Part shown: positions 24,758 to 33,175 of the stretch, piece after piece
How positions within the stretch are numbered: the first letter of the stretch is position 1
Layout of the letters: every line of letters starts with the position of its first letter
Assembly: GCA_045652135.1 (NCBI GenBank)
Contig: JAZRTS010000165.1
Span: 1 to 33,175, forward strand
Reading direction: 5' to 3'
Origin: RGIG7213 sp045652135
GTDB taxonomy: Bacteria > Bacillota > Clostridia > Oscillospirales > CAG-272
DNA: 33,175 nt
Notes under the pieces: generated by a model
The model's input: only the letters and a program-made list of their open reading frames with translations
Told to the model about the DNA's origin: nothing
The model's database searches: none
Translations under genes and position numbers: made by a program

Positions 24758-26989
24758 ATGGAACACAAGAATTGGTACGGTTTTTCCAAAGGTATATGGA
24801 TGGATGAGATAAATGTAAGAGATTTCATTCAGTCAAACTATACAGAATACTGCGGCGACAGCAGTTTTCTTGAAAGTGCTACCCCACGCACGGAAGCACT
24901 TATGAAAAAGCTTAATACTTTATTCACATTAGAACGCCAGTACGGCGGCGTACTTGATATCGATACTGCTACTGTATCATCTCTCACAAGCTATTCCCCG
25001 GGTTATATTGACAAAGAAAACGAGCTTATTGTAGGTATGCAGACAAACAGACCTTTGAAGCGAGGCGTTAATCCCTTCGGCGGTATCAGAATGGCTCGTC
25101 AGGCTTGTGAAGCGTACGGATACAAGCTCAGCGATAAGATCGAAGAAGAATTCCGCTTCCGCACAACGCACAACGACGGTGTTTTCCGTGCGTATACAGA
25201 TGAAATGCGTCAAGCAAGAAAATGCCACGTCATCACAGGACTTCCCGATGCTTACGGCAGAGGAAGAATTATCGGTGACTACCGCCGTGTCGCTCTTTAC
25301 GGTGTGGACAGACTTATAGAGGAAAAGAAAAAGGATAAGAAAAAGCTCGCTGAGGGTGCATTTGCTACCGAGCAAATACGTCAGAGCGAAGAAATACATC
25401 AGCAGATAGTTTTCCTTGGCTTTTTAAAGGAAATGGCACTTATGTACGGATATGACATAAGTCAGCCTGCAGGAAATGCAAGAGAGGCTATTCAGTGGAC
25501 TTACTTTGCTTACCTCGGAGCTATCAAGGAGCAAAACGGTGCGGCGATGTCGCTCGGTCGTGTCAGCACGTTTTTTGATATTTATATCGAACGTGACATT
25601 GCAAACGGCACTCTTACAGAGGAGGGCGCACAAGAGCTTATGGATGACTTTGTCATGAAGCTCCGTATTGCACGCCACCTTCGCACACCTGAATACAATG
25701 AACTTTTCGGCGGAGATCCGATGTGGATAACAGAAGCCGTAGGTGGTATGGGTGAGGACGGACGTACACTTGTAACCAAAAACTGCTTCCGTATACTCAA
25801 CACGCTTTACACTCTCGGTTGTTCTCCAGAACCTAATCTTACCGTTCTTTGGTCAACCTCACTTCCCCGTCCGTTCAAGGAATTTTGCGCCAAGGTTTCT
25901 GCAGATACCGACTCTATACAGTACGAAAATGACGATCTTATGCGTCCGATCTACGGAGACGATTATGCAATAGCTTGCTGTGTATCGGCGATGAAGTTGG
26001 GTAAGCAAATGCAGTTGTTCGGCGCACGCTGTAATCTCGCCAAGCTTCTGCTCATTGCCATAAACGGCGGTTACGATACTACAAGCGGCTTACACATAGG
26101 ACCGCAAATGCCCGTGCTTGACACAGAAAAGCTTGATTTTGATATCGTTATGGAGAGATTTGATATCTATATCAAATGGCTCAGCCATCTCTACGTAAAC
26201 ACTATGAACGTCATACATTATATGCATGACAAATACGCTTGCGAAAAAATCCAAATGGCGCTTCACGATTCTTCGATAGAACGTTTTATGGCATTTGGAA
26301 TTGCGGGATTATCTGTTGTTGCTGATTCACTCAGTGCTATTAAATTTGCAGATGTCCGTCCTATAAAGGATGAAAACGGATTTATCACAGACTTTGAAAC
26401 GATCGGTGAATTTCCCAAATACGGAAACGACGATGACCGTGTGGACCTTATCGCTAAAGATATGACTCACCGTGTCATAACTGAGCTTAGGAAAACCCCT
26501 GCTTACAGAAATGCCGTTCACACGCTTTCTGTCTTAACTATCACATCGAATGTAATGTACGGTAAAAACACGGGCGCAACACCTGACGGAAGACCCGCAG
26601 GCGCTCCTTTTGCCCCCGGTGCTAACCCGATGCACAACCGAGAAGAAAACGGGGCTCTGGCTTCTCTCAACTCCGTATCAAAGATAAGCTATGACGATTG
26701 CCGTGATGGTATTTCGAATACGTTCTCGGTAACTCCCGAGGCTCTCGGAAGAACGGAGGAGGAACGTATATCTAACCTCGTATCGATACTCGACGGTTAT
26801 TTTGCAAAAAAAGCGCATCACATAAATATAAATGTAATGAATCGTGAGCTTCTTATGAAAGCATACGAAAATCCCGAAGCATACCCCAATCTCACCATCC
26901 GTGTTTCGGGATATGCCGTAAACTTCAACAAGCTTTCGCGCGAACAGCAGCGCGAAGTTATCAGCCGCACGTTTCACGATAGTATATGA
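24758..26989 (+). CDS. pflB: Pyruvate formate-lyase (formate C-acetyltransferase)
   Basis: This glycyl-radical enzyme converts pyruvate and CoA to acetyl-CoA and formate in anaerobic metabolism. The 743-aa protein has the adjacent catalytic cysteines C407 and C408 (AIACCVSAMKLGKQMQLFGAR) and the radical glycine G718 in the C-terminal RVSGYAVNF loop. Start, length (E. coli PflB is 760 aa) and motifs fit true PFL rather than a glycerol dehydratase-type relative. ATG follows AGAGG at 6-nt spacing. The gene lies under a ZTP riboswitch, which points to formate supply for one-carbon and purine metabolism as a major role. The activase gene overlaps its stop codon. Confidence 0.97.
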   Translation: MEHKNWYGFSKGIWMDEINVRDFIQSNYTEYCGDSSFLESATPRTEALMKKLNTLFTLERQYGGVLDIDTATVSSLTSYSPGYIDKENELIVGMQTNRPLKRGVNPFGGIRMARQACEAYGYKLSDKIEEEFRFRTTHNDGVFRAYTDEMRQARKCHVITGLPDAYGRGRIIGDYRRVALYGVDRLIEEKKKDKKKLAEGAFATEQIRQSEEIHQQIVFLGFLKEMALMYGYDISQPAGNAREAIQWTYFAYLGAIKEQNGAAMSLGRVSTFFDIYIERDIANGTLTEEGAQELMDDFVMKLRIARHLRTPEYNELFGGDPMWITEAVGGMGEDGRTLVTKNCFRILNTLYTLGCSPEPNLTVLWSTSLPRPFKEFCAKVSADTDSIQYENDDLMRPIYGDDYAIACCVSAMKLGKQMQLFGARCNLAKLLLIAINGGYDTTSGLHIGPQMPVLDTEKLDFDIVMERFDIYIKWLSHLYVNTMNVIHYMHDKYACEKIQMALHDSSIERFMAFGIAGLSVVADSLSAIKFADVRPIKDENGFITDFETIGEFPKYGNDDDRVDLIAKDMTHRVITELRKTPAYRNAVHTLSVLTITSNVMYGKNTGATPDGRPAGAPFAPGANPMHNREENGALASLNSVSKISYDDCRDGISNTFSVTPEALGRTEEERISNLVSILDGYFAKKAHHININVMNRELLMKAYENPEAYPNLTIRVSGYAVNFNKLSREQQREVISRTFHDSI

Positions 26990-27684
26990 AGGGATTAGTA
27001 CATTCTATCCAGAGTTTCGGTGCTGTTGACGGTCCCGGAATTCGGTTTGTGGTTTTTCTGCAAGGCTGTCCGTTGCGTTGCGCGTGCTGTCATAATCCGG
27101 ACACATGGCAAATAAACGCAGGTACAGAATACACTCCTGAAGATATAGTTAATAAAGCAGTACGATACAAAGAGTATTTCGGAAAAGAAGGCGGCATTAC
27201 CGTATCAGGCGGCGAACCGCTTTTGCAGGCAGATTTCGTCCGTGAAATTTTCAATTTGTGTCGCGAAAACGGAATCAATACTTGTCTTGATACATCCGGA
27301 TGTATTTTAAACGACAACGTCAAAGCGCTTCTGGAAGTAACCGACCGGGTGCTTCTTGATATAAAATACACAAGTGATGAGTTGTACCGAAACTACGTCG
27401 GATGTTCACTTAATGAACCGTTAAAATTCATTGACTATCTGAATACACAAAAAATAAAAACAACGTTGCGCCAAGTAATAATCCCAAACATCAATGACAG
27501 CGAGGAAAATATCAAGGAATTGCGAAAGATAAAAGACAGATTTGTCTGTGTTGACAAAACCGAGCTTCTTCCCTTTCGTAAAATATGTCAAATGAAATAC
27601 GACAAGATGGGTATAGACTTCCCTTTTTCTCATATCACTGAGCCAAGTAATGAGAAAATGGAAAAATTACGCAGTTTGCTATAA
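26986..27684 (+). CDS. pflA: Pyruvate formate-lyase activating enzyme (radical SAM)
   Basis: The 232-aa radical SAM enzyme installs the glycyl radical on PflB. The iron-sulfur cluster motif CX3CX2C is C28, C32 and C35 in GCPLRCACCHNPDTW, with an extra C34. The SAM-binding GGE motif is at VSGGEPLLQ, and DIKYTSDELYRNYVG and the C-terminal ELLPFRK match PflA. The start ATG overlaps the pflB stop by 4 nt (ATGA), which implies translational coupling. No separate promoter or strong ribosome binding site is visible. A hairpin 5 nt after the stop ends the unit. Confidence 0.97.
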   Translation: MKGLVHSIQSFGAVDGPGIRFVVFLQGCPLRCACCHNPDTWQINAGTEYTPEDIVNKAVRYKEYFGKEGGITVSGGEPLLQADFVREIFNLCRENGINTCLDTSGCILNDNVKALLEVTDRVLLDIKYTSDELYRNYVGCSLNEPLKFIDYLNTQKIKTTLRQVIIPNINDSEENIKELRKIKDRFVCVDKTELLPFRKICQMKYDKMGIDFPFSHITEPSNEKMEKLRSLL

Positions 27685-27689
27685 AAATC

Positions 27690-27720
27690 AAGAACCGTCA
27701 GAGACTCTCTGACGGTTCTT
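27690..27720. terminator. Shared terminator that contains the stop codon of the convergent gene
   Basis: A perfect 14-bp stem (27690-27703 and 27707-27720) with a 3-nt loop separates pflA and the minus-strand ATPase-like gene. The minus-strand stop codon (27698-27700) lies inside the stem, whose upstream arm encodes the last residues (EEPSESL). The tail is GATTTTTAT on the minus strand and CGCGTTTTG on the plus strand, so it suits the minus strand best. Confidence 0.85.
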
Positions 27721-30403
27721 CGCGTTTTGTTTTGCTAAATGATTTAAAAAATCCGATTATATGATTTGAAAAATTTATAGCTATAATCAAAAGCGCAGGG
27801 GCAAATATAAGAGGCAAATATTTTTCACTTATCGTTCCAAGCGCGGTAAACTGCGCAAGCTTCGGGAAAAGCACAGGAACAGAAAGCAGGAAAAATTCGG
27901 TGATCAGAACAACAAACAACCATATAAATTTCCCCATTCCTTTAAGTGCTTTTTCTTTTCCCTTTGCGTAAAAGGAAAGTATAAGCGCCGATTGACACAG
28001 TATATATGCAAAATATGCGCAACCGTTTGCAATTTCATAAGTTTGAGAAAGTCCCGTAATAAATCGAACGAGAAGCGTGGAAATGCAAACAAATACTATC
28101 CATACCAGACTGTATAAAAACGAAGCTGACGGTTGTTTGTATACCTTGTCGTATTCCGTAACAGCAAGAACGCCATCCTCGTAGTTTTTGCCGGTGGCAA
28201 GCGTGAATATTCCGCAAAGATCCACGATCAATCCCGAAAACAGTATCTGCGATGCGGACAGCGAAAATAAAGATGTAAATACTGAAATAACGGTCAGAAT
28301 TAAACGTATTGCAAAAGACGTAAACAGATACAGCATTATGCGACCGGCATTATCGTATATACGCTTTGAAATTTTAAGTGCATCTAATACTGAATTTATA
28401 CCGCCCTTTTCCGTGTCATCTGCGCTTAAAACAAGTACGTCAGACGTGTGTTTAAGTGCTTCACTTCCCGTTTCTTTTAAATGTGCTTTAGAAATATCAG
28501 CACCCTTTAATTGCTTTTTGGGCGCAAGGCTCGTACCTGCCGAAAAGCTTACAACACCGGAACCTACCGTAAGAGAAACATCTGAAAGGGTGTTACCGAG
28601 GATTCCTATTTTTTCACCGTTTTTACGCAGTCTGTCGATGACGTACCGTTTTTCGTTTGCGTCAAAACCTTGATATAATCTGTAGTTTTTCAGCTTTATA
28701 TTCTGAAGATTGAGATTTGAATTAACAAATTCATACGATGATATTATCTTGCTGTCGTCATCGACAATGCCAAGATTCTTTGCAAGGTATTCGTTACGGC
28801 TTGAAATATCGTCACAAAAAAGTATCACTTTGATTCCTGCATCAGAAAATTTCTTTACCGTTTCGCGACATCCCTCAACAACCGTCTCGCGCATTATAAA
28901 GAAACCTTCAAAGCACAAATCGTGCTGTGCATCCGAAAGCTTTCTTAAATTACTTTCTTCGTAAGACTTTGTTGCTATAGCTGCTATTTTATAACCGTTT
29001 TTCTCATAGGATTCAACAACTTCAAGAAGGTCGTTTTTATGTTCGGTGTTAAATGAGAACACACCGGCTGATTTTCTGAACTTAGTGCATCTGTTGATTA
29101 TCTGAGCCCCACCGCCTCGTGCAATCACGGTAAACTCTCCGTTTGAAGCTGTCAACGCCGTATCAAAGAGTGACGCGCTTCCAAGCGGAACAAAATCAAT
29201 AAGCTGCATATCATCAGCCTGCACAGCATATTCGTAAATGGCTGATTCCACGGGCGTCATAAGTCTTTTATATTTATCTATAGTGAACGGAGCTATCGCA
29301 CACAATCGCCTTGAAACGTGCGAATTTTCTTTCGTAACGGGATATTCGTATCCTCCGGTATATATGTACTGAATTTTGATGTCGTCACTGCATATACCTG
29401 AATTTTTCGAAATAACTATACAAGTCATATCGTTTATTTTATCTATCGCCGAAACGTTTTTGACAATTACGTTACGGCTAAAATCATCATCCTTGGAATC
29501 TATGAAATATAGTCCGTAAGCAACCGTTATAAGTGCAAAAACACCGAAAAATTCACACATTGACGACACGGCATATGCAAGTGACGAAAGAAATGCATCT
29601 GTCATTCTGTCGTTCATACCGTATGCAAAAATGGATATTAATCCAAGTGCAAAAACAATGAATATCATAAAAAGACTTATGATATTTGACAGTTTGTGTA
29701 TGTGCGAGAAAAGCTTAAGCTCCTCTTTACCGGATGACGATGTGAGATTTCTTCGTCTTGCAACAGTGTTTTCGCCCGTTGCGCAACAAAGTACCCTTGC
29801 TTCGCCTTTGAATACGACGGATGCCGCAAATACCATATTCTTCTGTTCTTTGGTCGGAAGTGAAGGCTCATACGACAAAAACTCAGGGTCCTTTGCACCG
29901 TTTCCACCGCTTATGTTCATTTCAAGTACCTTGAAATTTTCCGCACTTATCACTCGTCCGTCGCAAGGCACTATATCTCCCTCACGTAAAAGCACGATGT
30001 CGCCAGGAACAAGCCCTTTCTGGCTTATTCTGAAAACTTTACCGTCTCGTACAACACGTGTTTCAGGATCAGAATAGTGTTTATTTTGCGCAATTATCAT
30101 TTCAGAACGTTTACAAACCGTCATTATAAGAAGATAATTTATAATGGCAACGGCACATATAAAGAATGCGCTGACATCACGGCTTACAAAGTAATAGATG
30201 ATACAGACAAGTATGAGCAAAACGGTTATGATACTTGGCGCGGTTTGTTTTTTTTCAAAGACTGAGCAGTGCGGAAAAATGATATTTTTAGGATATTTTC
30301 TCTGCCGTTTTTTTACTTCTTTTCTGTCAAGACCGTTCTCAAAATCGGTTTTAAGCATGGTTTTAAGCTGATTGAAACGGAACTTATACCATTGTATTTC
30401 CAC
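27698..30403 (-). CDS. P-type ATPase family protein lacking catalytic motifs (pseudo-ATPase)
   Basis: The 901-aa membrane protein keeps the layout of P2-type cation ATPases: an N-terminal domain (GLDRKEVKKRQRKYPKN), helix pairs near 57-97 and 240-300, an actuator domain (about 115-215, LVPGDIVLLREGDIVPCDGRV), P and N domains (about 320-680) and about six C-terminal helices. Key motifs are lost. The phosphorylation motif DKTGT aligns with KNSGI (333-337), so the Asp is Lys. The actuator TGES is SGGN (165-168). GDGVND is GNTLSD (603-608). The TM4 PEGL region reads CEFFG. D531, D608 and a KGA-like RGGGA remain. The reading frame is intact over 2.7 kb, so it is not a decaying pseudogene. The start is GTG at 30403 after AAGGAGG, 15 nt beyond the ClpE-type gene. 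Ion pumping by the usual cycle is not expected. A regulatory or scaffolding role is inference. Confidence 0.85.
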   Translation of the reverse strand: MEIQWYKFRFNQLKTMLKTDFENGLDRKEVKKRQRKYPKNIIFPHCSVFEKKQTAPSIITVLLILVCIIYYFVSRDVSAFFICAVAIINYLLIMTVCKRSEMIIAQNKHYSDPETRVVRDGKVFRISQKGLVPGDIVLLREGDIVPCDGRVISAENFKVLEMNISGGNGAKDPEFLSYEPSLPTKEQKNMVFAASVVFKGEARVLCCATGENTVARRRNLTSSSGKEELKLFSHIHKLSNIISLFMIFIVFALGLISIFAYGMNDRMTDAFLSSLAYAVSSMCEFFGVFALITVAYGLYFIDSKDDDFSRNVIVKNVSAIDKINDMTCIVISKNSGICSDDIKIQYIYTGGYEYPVTKENSHVSRRLCAIAPFTIDKYKRLMTPVESAIYEYAVQADDMQLIDFVPLGSASLFDTALTASNGEFTVIARGGGAQIINRCTKFRKSAGVFSFNTEHKNDLLEVVESYEKNGYKIAAIATKSYEESNLRKLSDAQHDLCFEGFFIMRETVVEGCRETVKKFSDAGIKVILFCDDISSRNEYLAKNLGIVDDDSKIISSYEFVNSNLNLQNIKLKNYRLYQGFDANEKRYVIDRLRKNGEKIGILGNTLSDVSLTVGSGVVSFSAGTSLAPKKQLKGADISKAHLKETGSEALKHTSDVLVLSADDTEKGGINSVLDALKISKRIYDNAGRIMLYLFTSFAIRLILTVISVFTSLFSLSASQILFSGLIVDLCGIFTLATGKNYEDGVLAVTEYDKVYKQPSASFLYSLVWIVFVCISTLLVRFITGLSQTYEIANGCAYFAYILCQSALILSFYAKGKEKALKGMGKFIWLFVVLITEFFLLSVPVLFPKLAQFTALGTISEKYLPLIFAPALLIIAINFSNHIIGFFKSFSKTKREEPSESL

Positions 30404-30418
30404 ACGCTCACCTCCTTG

Positions 30419-32686
30419 TTATATTTTTACGGCTATTTCTCCGTTTTCAACACATATATTAATCGTTTTAATGTCTTTATCAAAGTTGTCGATTATTATA
30501 TTTGCCGCTTTATCTTCAATATTCTTCTCTATATAGCGGCGCATATTTCTGGCACCGTATTTCGCTGAATACGATTCGTCTGCAATCTTATCTCTTGCTT
30601 CATCAGTATAGAAAATTGAAATTCCTCTGTCTGAAAGAGCTTTTTCGAATTCAGAAAGCATAATTTCCGCAATACGCTTGAAGTCCTCTCGAGAAAGCGA
30701 ATTAAACGTGATTATCTCATCAACTCTGTTAAGAAATTCCGGACGCAGAAAATCGGAAAGAGCCTTTTCCGTTTTTTCTTTTCCCGCCTTCATTTCCTCT
30801 TTGCCGAAGCCTGCAGGAGCTGCCATATAATTTGAACCGGCATTCGTTGTCATAACGATGATGGTATTTTCAAAATTAACTTCTTTTCCGCGTGCGTCTG
30901 TCACCCTGCCGTCATCGAGTATTTGAAGCATTATATTCATCACATCGGGATGAGCTTTTTCTATTTCGTCAAACAGAACAACACTGTACGGTCTGCGTCT
31001 TATCTTCTCCGTGAGTTGTCCTGCATCGTCATATCCCACGTATCCGGGAGGTGAGCCTATAAGGCGCGAAACAGAATGTTTTTCCATGAACTCCGACATA
31101 TCAACTCGTATAAGCGCATCGGGCGTATCGAACATATCACGCGCAAGCGTTTTTACAAGCTCTGTCTTTCCGACACCTGTAGGGCCTGCAAATATAAACG
31201 AGACGGGCTTTTTCTTATACGATACACCTGCACGGTTTCGCTTGATGGCGCGGCAAACAGCGCTTATAGCTTCGTCCTGGCCGATTATTCTTTCGCGGAG
31301 TCTTGCTTCAAGTCCGCCTATTCTCGAAAACTCATGCTCTGTTATATTTCCCGACGGTATTCCTGTCCATATTTCAATGACGCGTGCAAGGTCTTCAAGA
31401 GTGAGCCTTATGCCTTCTTTCTGCACTTCAAGCTCTTTGATTTCATCAGTCAATCGAAGCTCATCACTTTTAAGCTTTGCAAGATGCTCATAGCGGGCAG
31501 CAAGATCCTCGTCGGGCTTTGCTTCTTCTGCTTCCAGCTTTTCTTTTTCCTTTCGGACCGATTTCAAAAGATCGTTTTTCTGCGCAAACTCACTCAAAAG
31601 CGGTGTGTGTATCGCAAGATGTGATGCTGCTTCGTCAAGCAAGTCGATTGCTTTATCGGGCAAAAATCTGTCCGTTATATATCTCTCGGAAAGTACTACG
31701 GAACGGTATACAATCTCATCTGAAATCTTTATGCCGTGATGCGTTTCATAATATGTCTTTATACCCTGAAGTATTTTCACGGTATCCGATATAGACGGCT
31801 CCGCCACAACAACGGGTTGAAAACGTCGCTCAAGCGCAGAATCTTTTTCGATATACTTTCTGTACTCACCGAGAGTTGTAGCGCCGATAACCTGTATTTC
31901 AGAACGTGAAAGCGCGGGCTTCATAATGTTTGCGGCATTCATACTTCCCTCTGCATCTCCCGCACCGACAAGATTGTGAACCTCATCTATTACAAGAATG
32001 ATATTTCCGAGAGTTTTCACCTCATCAATGAGCCCTTTCACTCTGCCTTCAAACTGACCTCTGAACTGCGTACCTGCAACAAGCGCCGTTAAATCAAGTA
32101 AATATACTTCTTTATCCTGAAGCTTATACGGTACTTCTTTTGATGCTATTTTCTGGGCAAGAGCCTCGGCTATAGCTGTTTTACCGACACCCGGCTCACC
32201 TATAAGACAGGGATTATTTTTTTGACGTCTGTTGAGTATCTGGATTACGCGTTCAATTTCTCTTTCTCTGCCGATAACCTTATCGAGCTTTCCTTCCTTT
32301 GCTCTTTCGGTAAGATTAAGGCAATAGTTATTAAGATAATTTCTCGCCTTATCTTTTTTCTTTTCCTCTTTCTTCTGTTGTTTTTTCGCTTCGCCCGCAC
32401 CGCCGAAAAGCTTAGCAAAATCAATAGCAGGCGCATCTGCATTATTTTCATCTCCAGCCATTGTCGGAAAATCTGCACCGCCTTGCATTATGCTTCCCAT
32501 TTCCTCGTCCATACGGTCAAGGTCTTCGGCGCTGACACCCATTTTATTGAGTATGTCGTCAACAGGCTTTATGCCGAGTTCCTTTGCACATTTAAGGCAA
32601 AGTCCCTCGTTTATCGTATTACCGTTTTCAATTCTCGTCATAAATACTACGGCAAGACGTTTTTTACATTTTGAACAAAGTTGCAT
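30419..32686 (-). CDS. clpE: ClpE-type AAA+ unfoldase with N-terminal zinc finger
   Basis: The 755-aa Hsp100 protein probably feeds substrates to ClpP. A zinc finger (C4, C7, C30, C33) replaces the usual Clp N-domain, as in ClpE. After a low-complexity Lys/Glu linker (about 97-115), AAA-1 (about 133-355) has Walker A GEPGVGKT (163-170), Walker B LVIDEV and the pore loop AGTQFRGQFE, where Phe replaces the common Tyr. A coiled middle segment (about 365-425) and AAA-2 (about 455-755) with GPTGVGKT (501-508), LFDEIEKAHPD and pore loop GYVGYDD follow. AGFG after the sensor region may serve as the ClpP-docking loop (inference). ATG follows AAGGAA. The CvpA-type gene ends 30 nt upstream. I see no CtsR operator (direct GGTCAAA repeats) ahead of it. 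Naming it clpE rests on the zinc finger; a ClpC-like paralogue is the alternative. Confidence 0.88.
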   Translation of the reverse strand: MQLCSKCKKRLAVVFMTRIENGNTINEGLCLKCAKELGIKPVDDILNKMGVSAEDLDRMDEEMGSIMQGGADFPTMAGDENNADAPAIDFAKLFGGAGEAKKQQKKEEKKKDKARNYLNNYCLNLTERAKEGKLDKVIGREREIERVIQILNRRQKNNPCLIGEPGVGKTAIAEALAQKIASKEVPYKLQDKEVYLLDLTALVAGTQFRGQFEGRVKGLIDEVKTLGNIILVIDEVHNLVGAGDAEGSMNAANIMKPALSRSEIQVIGATTLGEYRKYIEKDSALERRFQPVVVAEPSISDTVKILQGIKTYYETHHGIKISDEIVYRSVVLSERYITDRFLPDKAIDLLDEAASHLAIHTPLLSEFAQKNDLLKSVRKEKEKLEAEEAKPDEDLAARYEHLAKLKSDELRLTDEIKELEVQKEGIRLTLEDLARVIEIWTGIPSGNITEHEFSRIGGLEARLRERIIGQDEAISAVCRAIKRNRAGVSYKKKPVSFIFAGPTGVGKTELVKTLARDMFDTPDALIRVDMSEFMEKHSVSRLIGSPPGYVGYDDAGQLTEKIRRRPYSVVLFDEIEKAHPDVMNIMLQILDDGRVTDARGKEVNFENTIIVMTTNAGSNYMAAPAGFGKEEMKAGKEKTEKALSDFLRPEFLNRVDEIITFNSLSREDFKRIAEIMLSEFEKALSDRGISIFYTDEARDKIADESYSAKYGARNMRRYIEKNIEDKAANIIIDNFDKDIKTINICVENGEIAVKI

Positions 32687-32716
32687 TATCTACCATTCCT
32701 TATTTATTAAAGTGTT

Positions 32717-33175
32717 TCAAGAGCATATTTTAGCAAAAAGATCCTTGAAAATATTGATATTATATATAATATCAAAGAGCAATGAATCATCAAGTAAAGT
32801 GTTTGTGAAAAGCTCGGGTTTATACTCTGTAAGCAAAGGAAATATAAAATTAAGAACTATTGCAAAAATCCAAGCCGATACAAGTCCCAATACAGCACCT
32901 GCAACAATTCCGAGCGTTTTATTGGCGAAATTCAAAAACGGAAGCTTTGCGATTATGTTAAGAACATTTGCCGCGATCGTTATACCAATGTTTGCCAATA
33001 TGTAAATTATAACGAAAGCTATGGTGTAAGAAACAGCACTTGAAATAGATTCAGGATATTCAGGAAGTATCTTATCTGCGAATAAAAGTGATACGGGTGA
33101 AGCAAACAGCAACGCAAGAATAAACGAAAAAAGTTTAACAACAAGACTTACAAACGTTTTAATAAAGCCTCTTTT
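32717..33175 (-). CDS. CvpA family membrane protein, N-terminus cut by window edge
   Basis: The 152 codons inside the window read without interruption to the right edge and give RGFIKTFVSLVVKLFSFILA at the N-terminal side, the typical first helix of CvpA family proteins. Further helices lie around the SSAVSYTIAFVIIYILANIGI and TLGIVAGAVLGLVSAWIFAIV segments. CvpA proteins are small four-helix membrane proteins linked to colicin V production or secretion in E. coli; in Bacillota the role is unclear. An internal TTG at 33112 would cut off the first helix, so I take the start to be beyond the window. It probably heads the operon with the ClpE-type and ATPase-like genes. Confidence 0.75.
   Translation of the reverse strand, partial: KRGFIKTFVSLVVKLFSFILALLFASPVSLLFADKILPEYPESISSAVSYTIAFVIIYILANIGITIAANVLNIIAKLPFLNFANKTLGIVAGAVLGLVSAWIFAIVLNFIFPLLTEYKPELFTNTLLDDSLLFDIIYNINIFKDLFAKICS

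Noticed and set aside
31076..31624. Plus-strand open frame of 182 codons opposite the ClpE-type gene
   Set aside because: It overlaps the conserved AAA+ domains in antisense and lacks start signals and family features.
32687..32716. CtsR operator ahead of the ClpE-type gene
   Set aside because: No direct GGTCAAA repeat is present in the 30-nt gap.
32717..33112. A complete 131-aa gene starting at TTG 33112
   Set aside because: The frame stays open to the window edge and the upstream codons encode the conserved first helix of CvpA proteins, so the gene is partial and begins outside.

Overview
The window looks like a chromosomal segment of a low- to mid-GC Bacillota in class Clostridia, probably near the Ruminococcaceae/Oscillospirales. 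The evidence is strong AGGAGG-type ribosome binding sites, sigma-A promoters, an HU-RqcP pair, a ClpE-type ATPase, a ZTP riboswitch ahead of pyruvate formate-lyase, a SpoIID-type protein and many type I dockerin modules. There are no tRNA or rRNA genes, insertion sequences, phage genes or CRISPR arrays. Both edges cut through genes.

Region by region: (1) 1-774, minus strand: 5' part of a DinB-type Y-family polymerase whose consensus promoter predicts a leaderless mRNA. (2) 914-7632, plus strand: a divergent type IIA topoisomerase pair (B then A subunit), a small exported protein and a SpoIID/LytB protein. (3) 7860-8375: an orphan gene set between hairpins. (4) 8592-9109, minus strand: HU and RqcP, translationally coupled. 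(5) 9339-9899: a small exported protein of unknown function, convergent with the next block. (6) 9893-22912: an envelope island of six secreted proteins, all ending in dockerin-like modules. It holds three Amidase_3 N-acetylmuramoyl-L-alanine amidases (minus strand), two GH73-like beta-N-acetylglucosaminidases (plus strand) and one BspA-type leucine-rich repeat protein. The amidase and glucosaminidase operons diverge from a 431-bp control region. (7) 23053-24517: an NAGPA-like phosphodiester glycosidase overlapping a four-helix membrane protein. (8) 24518-27684: a consensus promoter, ZTP riboswitch with terminator, pflB and pflA. (9) 27698-33175, minus strand: a CvpA family protein (cut by the edge), a ClpE-type AAA+ ATPase and a P-type ATPase homologue that has lost its phosphorylated aspartate and other catalytic motifs.

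How the genes fit together: the centre of the window is a wall-remodelling locus. Amidases remove stem peptides, glucosaminidases cut the glycan backbone, and the nearby SpoIID-type protein belongs to a family that cuts denuded glycan. Five of the enzymes share an unnamed repeated beta module (GWxxH ... RxDV ... P-x-Y ... N-A-F) and all six island proteins share a C-terminal dockerin. This suggests that wall hydrolases here are docked to a common cohesin-bearing partner encoded elsewhere. That is an inference, because no cohesin is present in the window. Two other points stand out: the apparently dead P-type ATPase, and two convergent gene junctions whose terminator hairpins lie inside protein-coding sequence.
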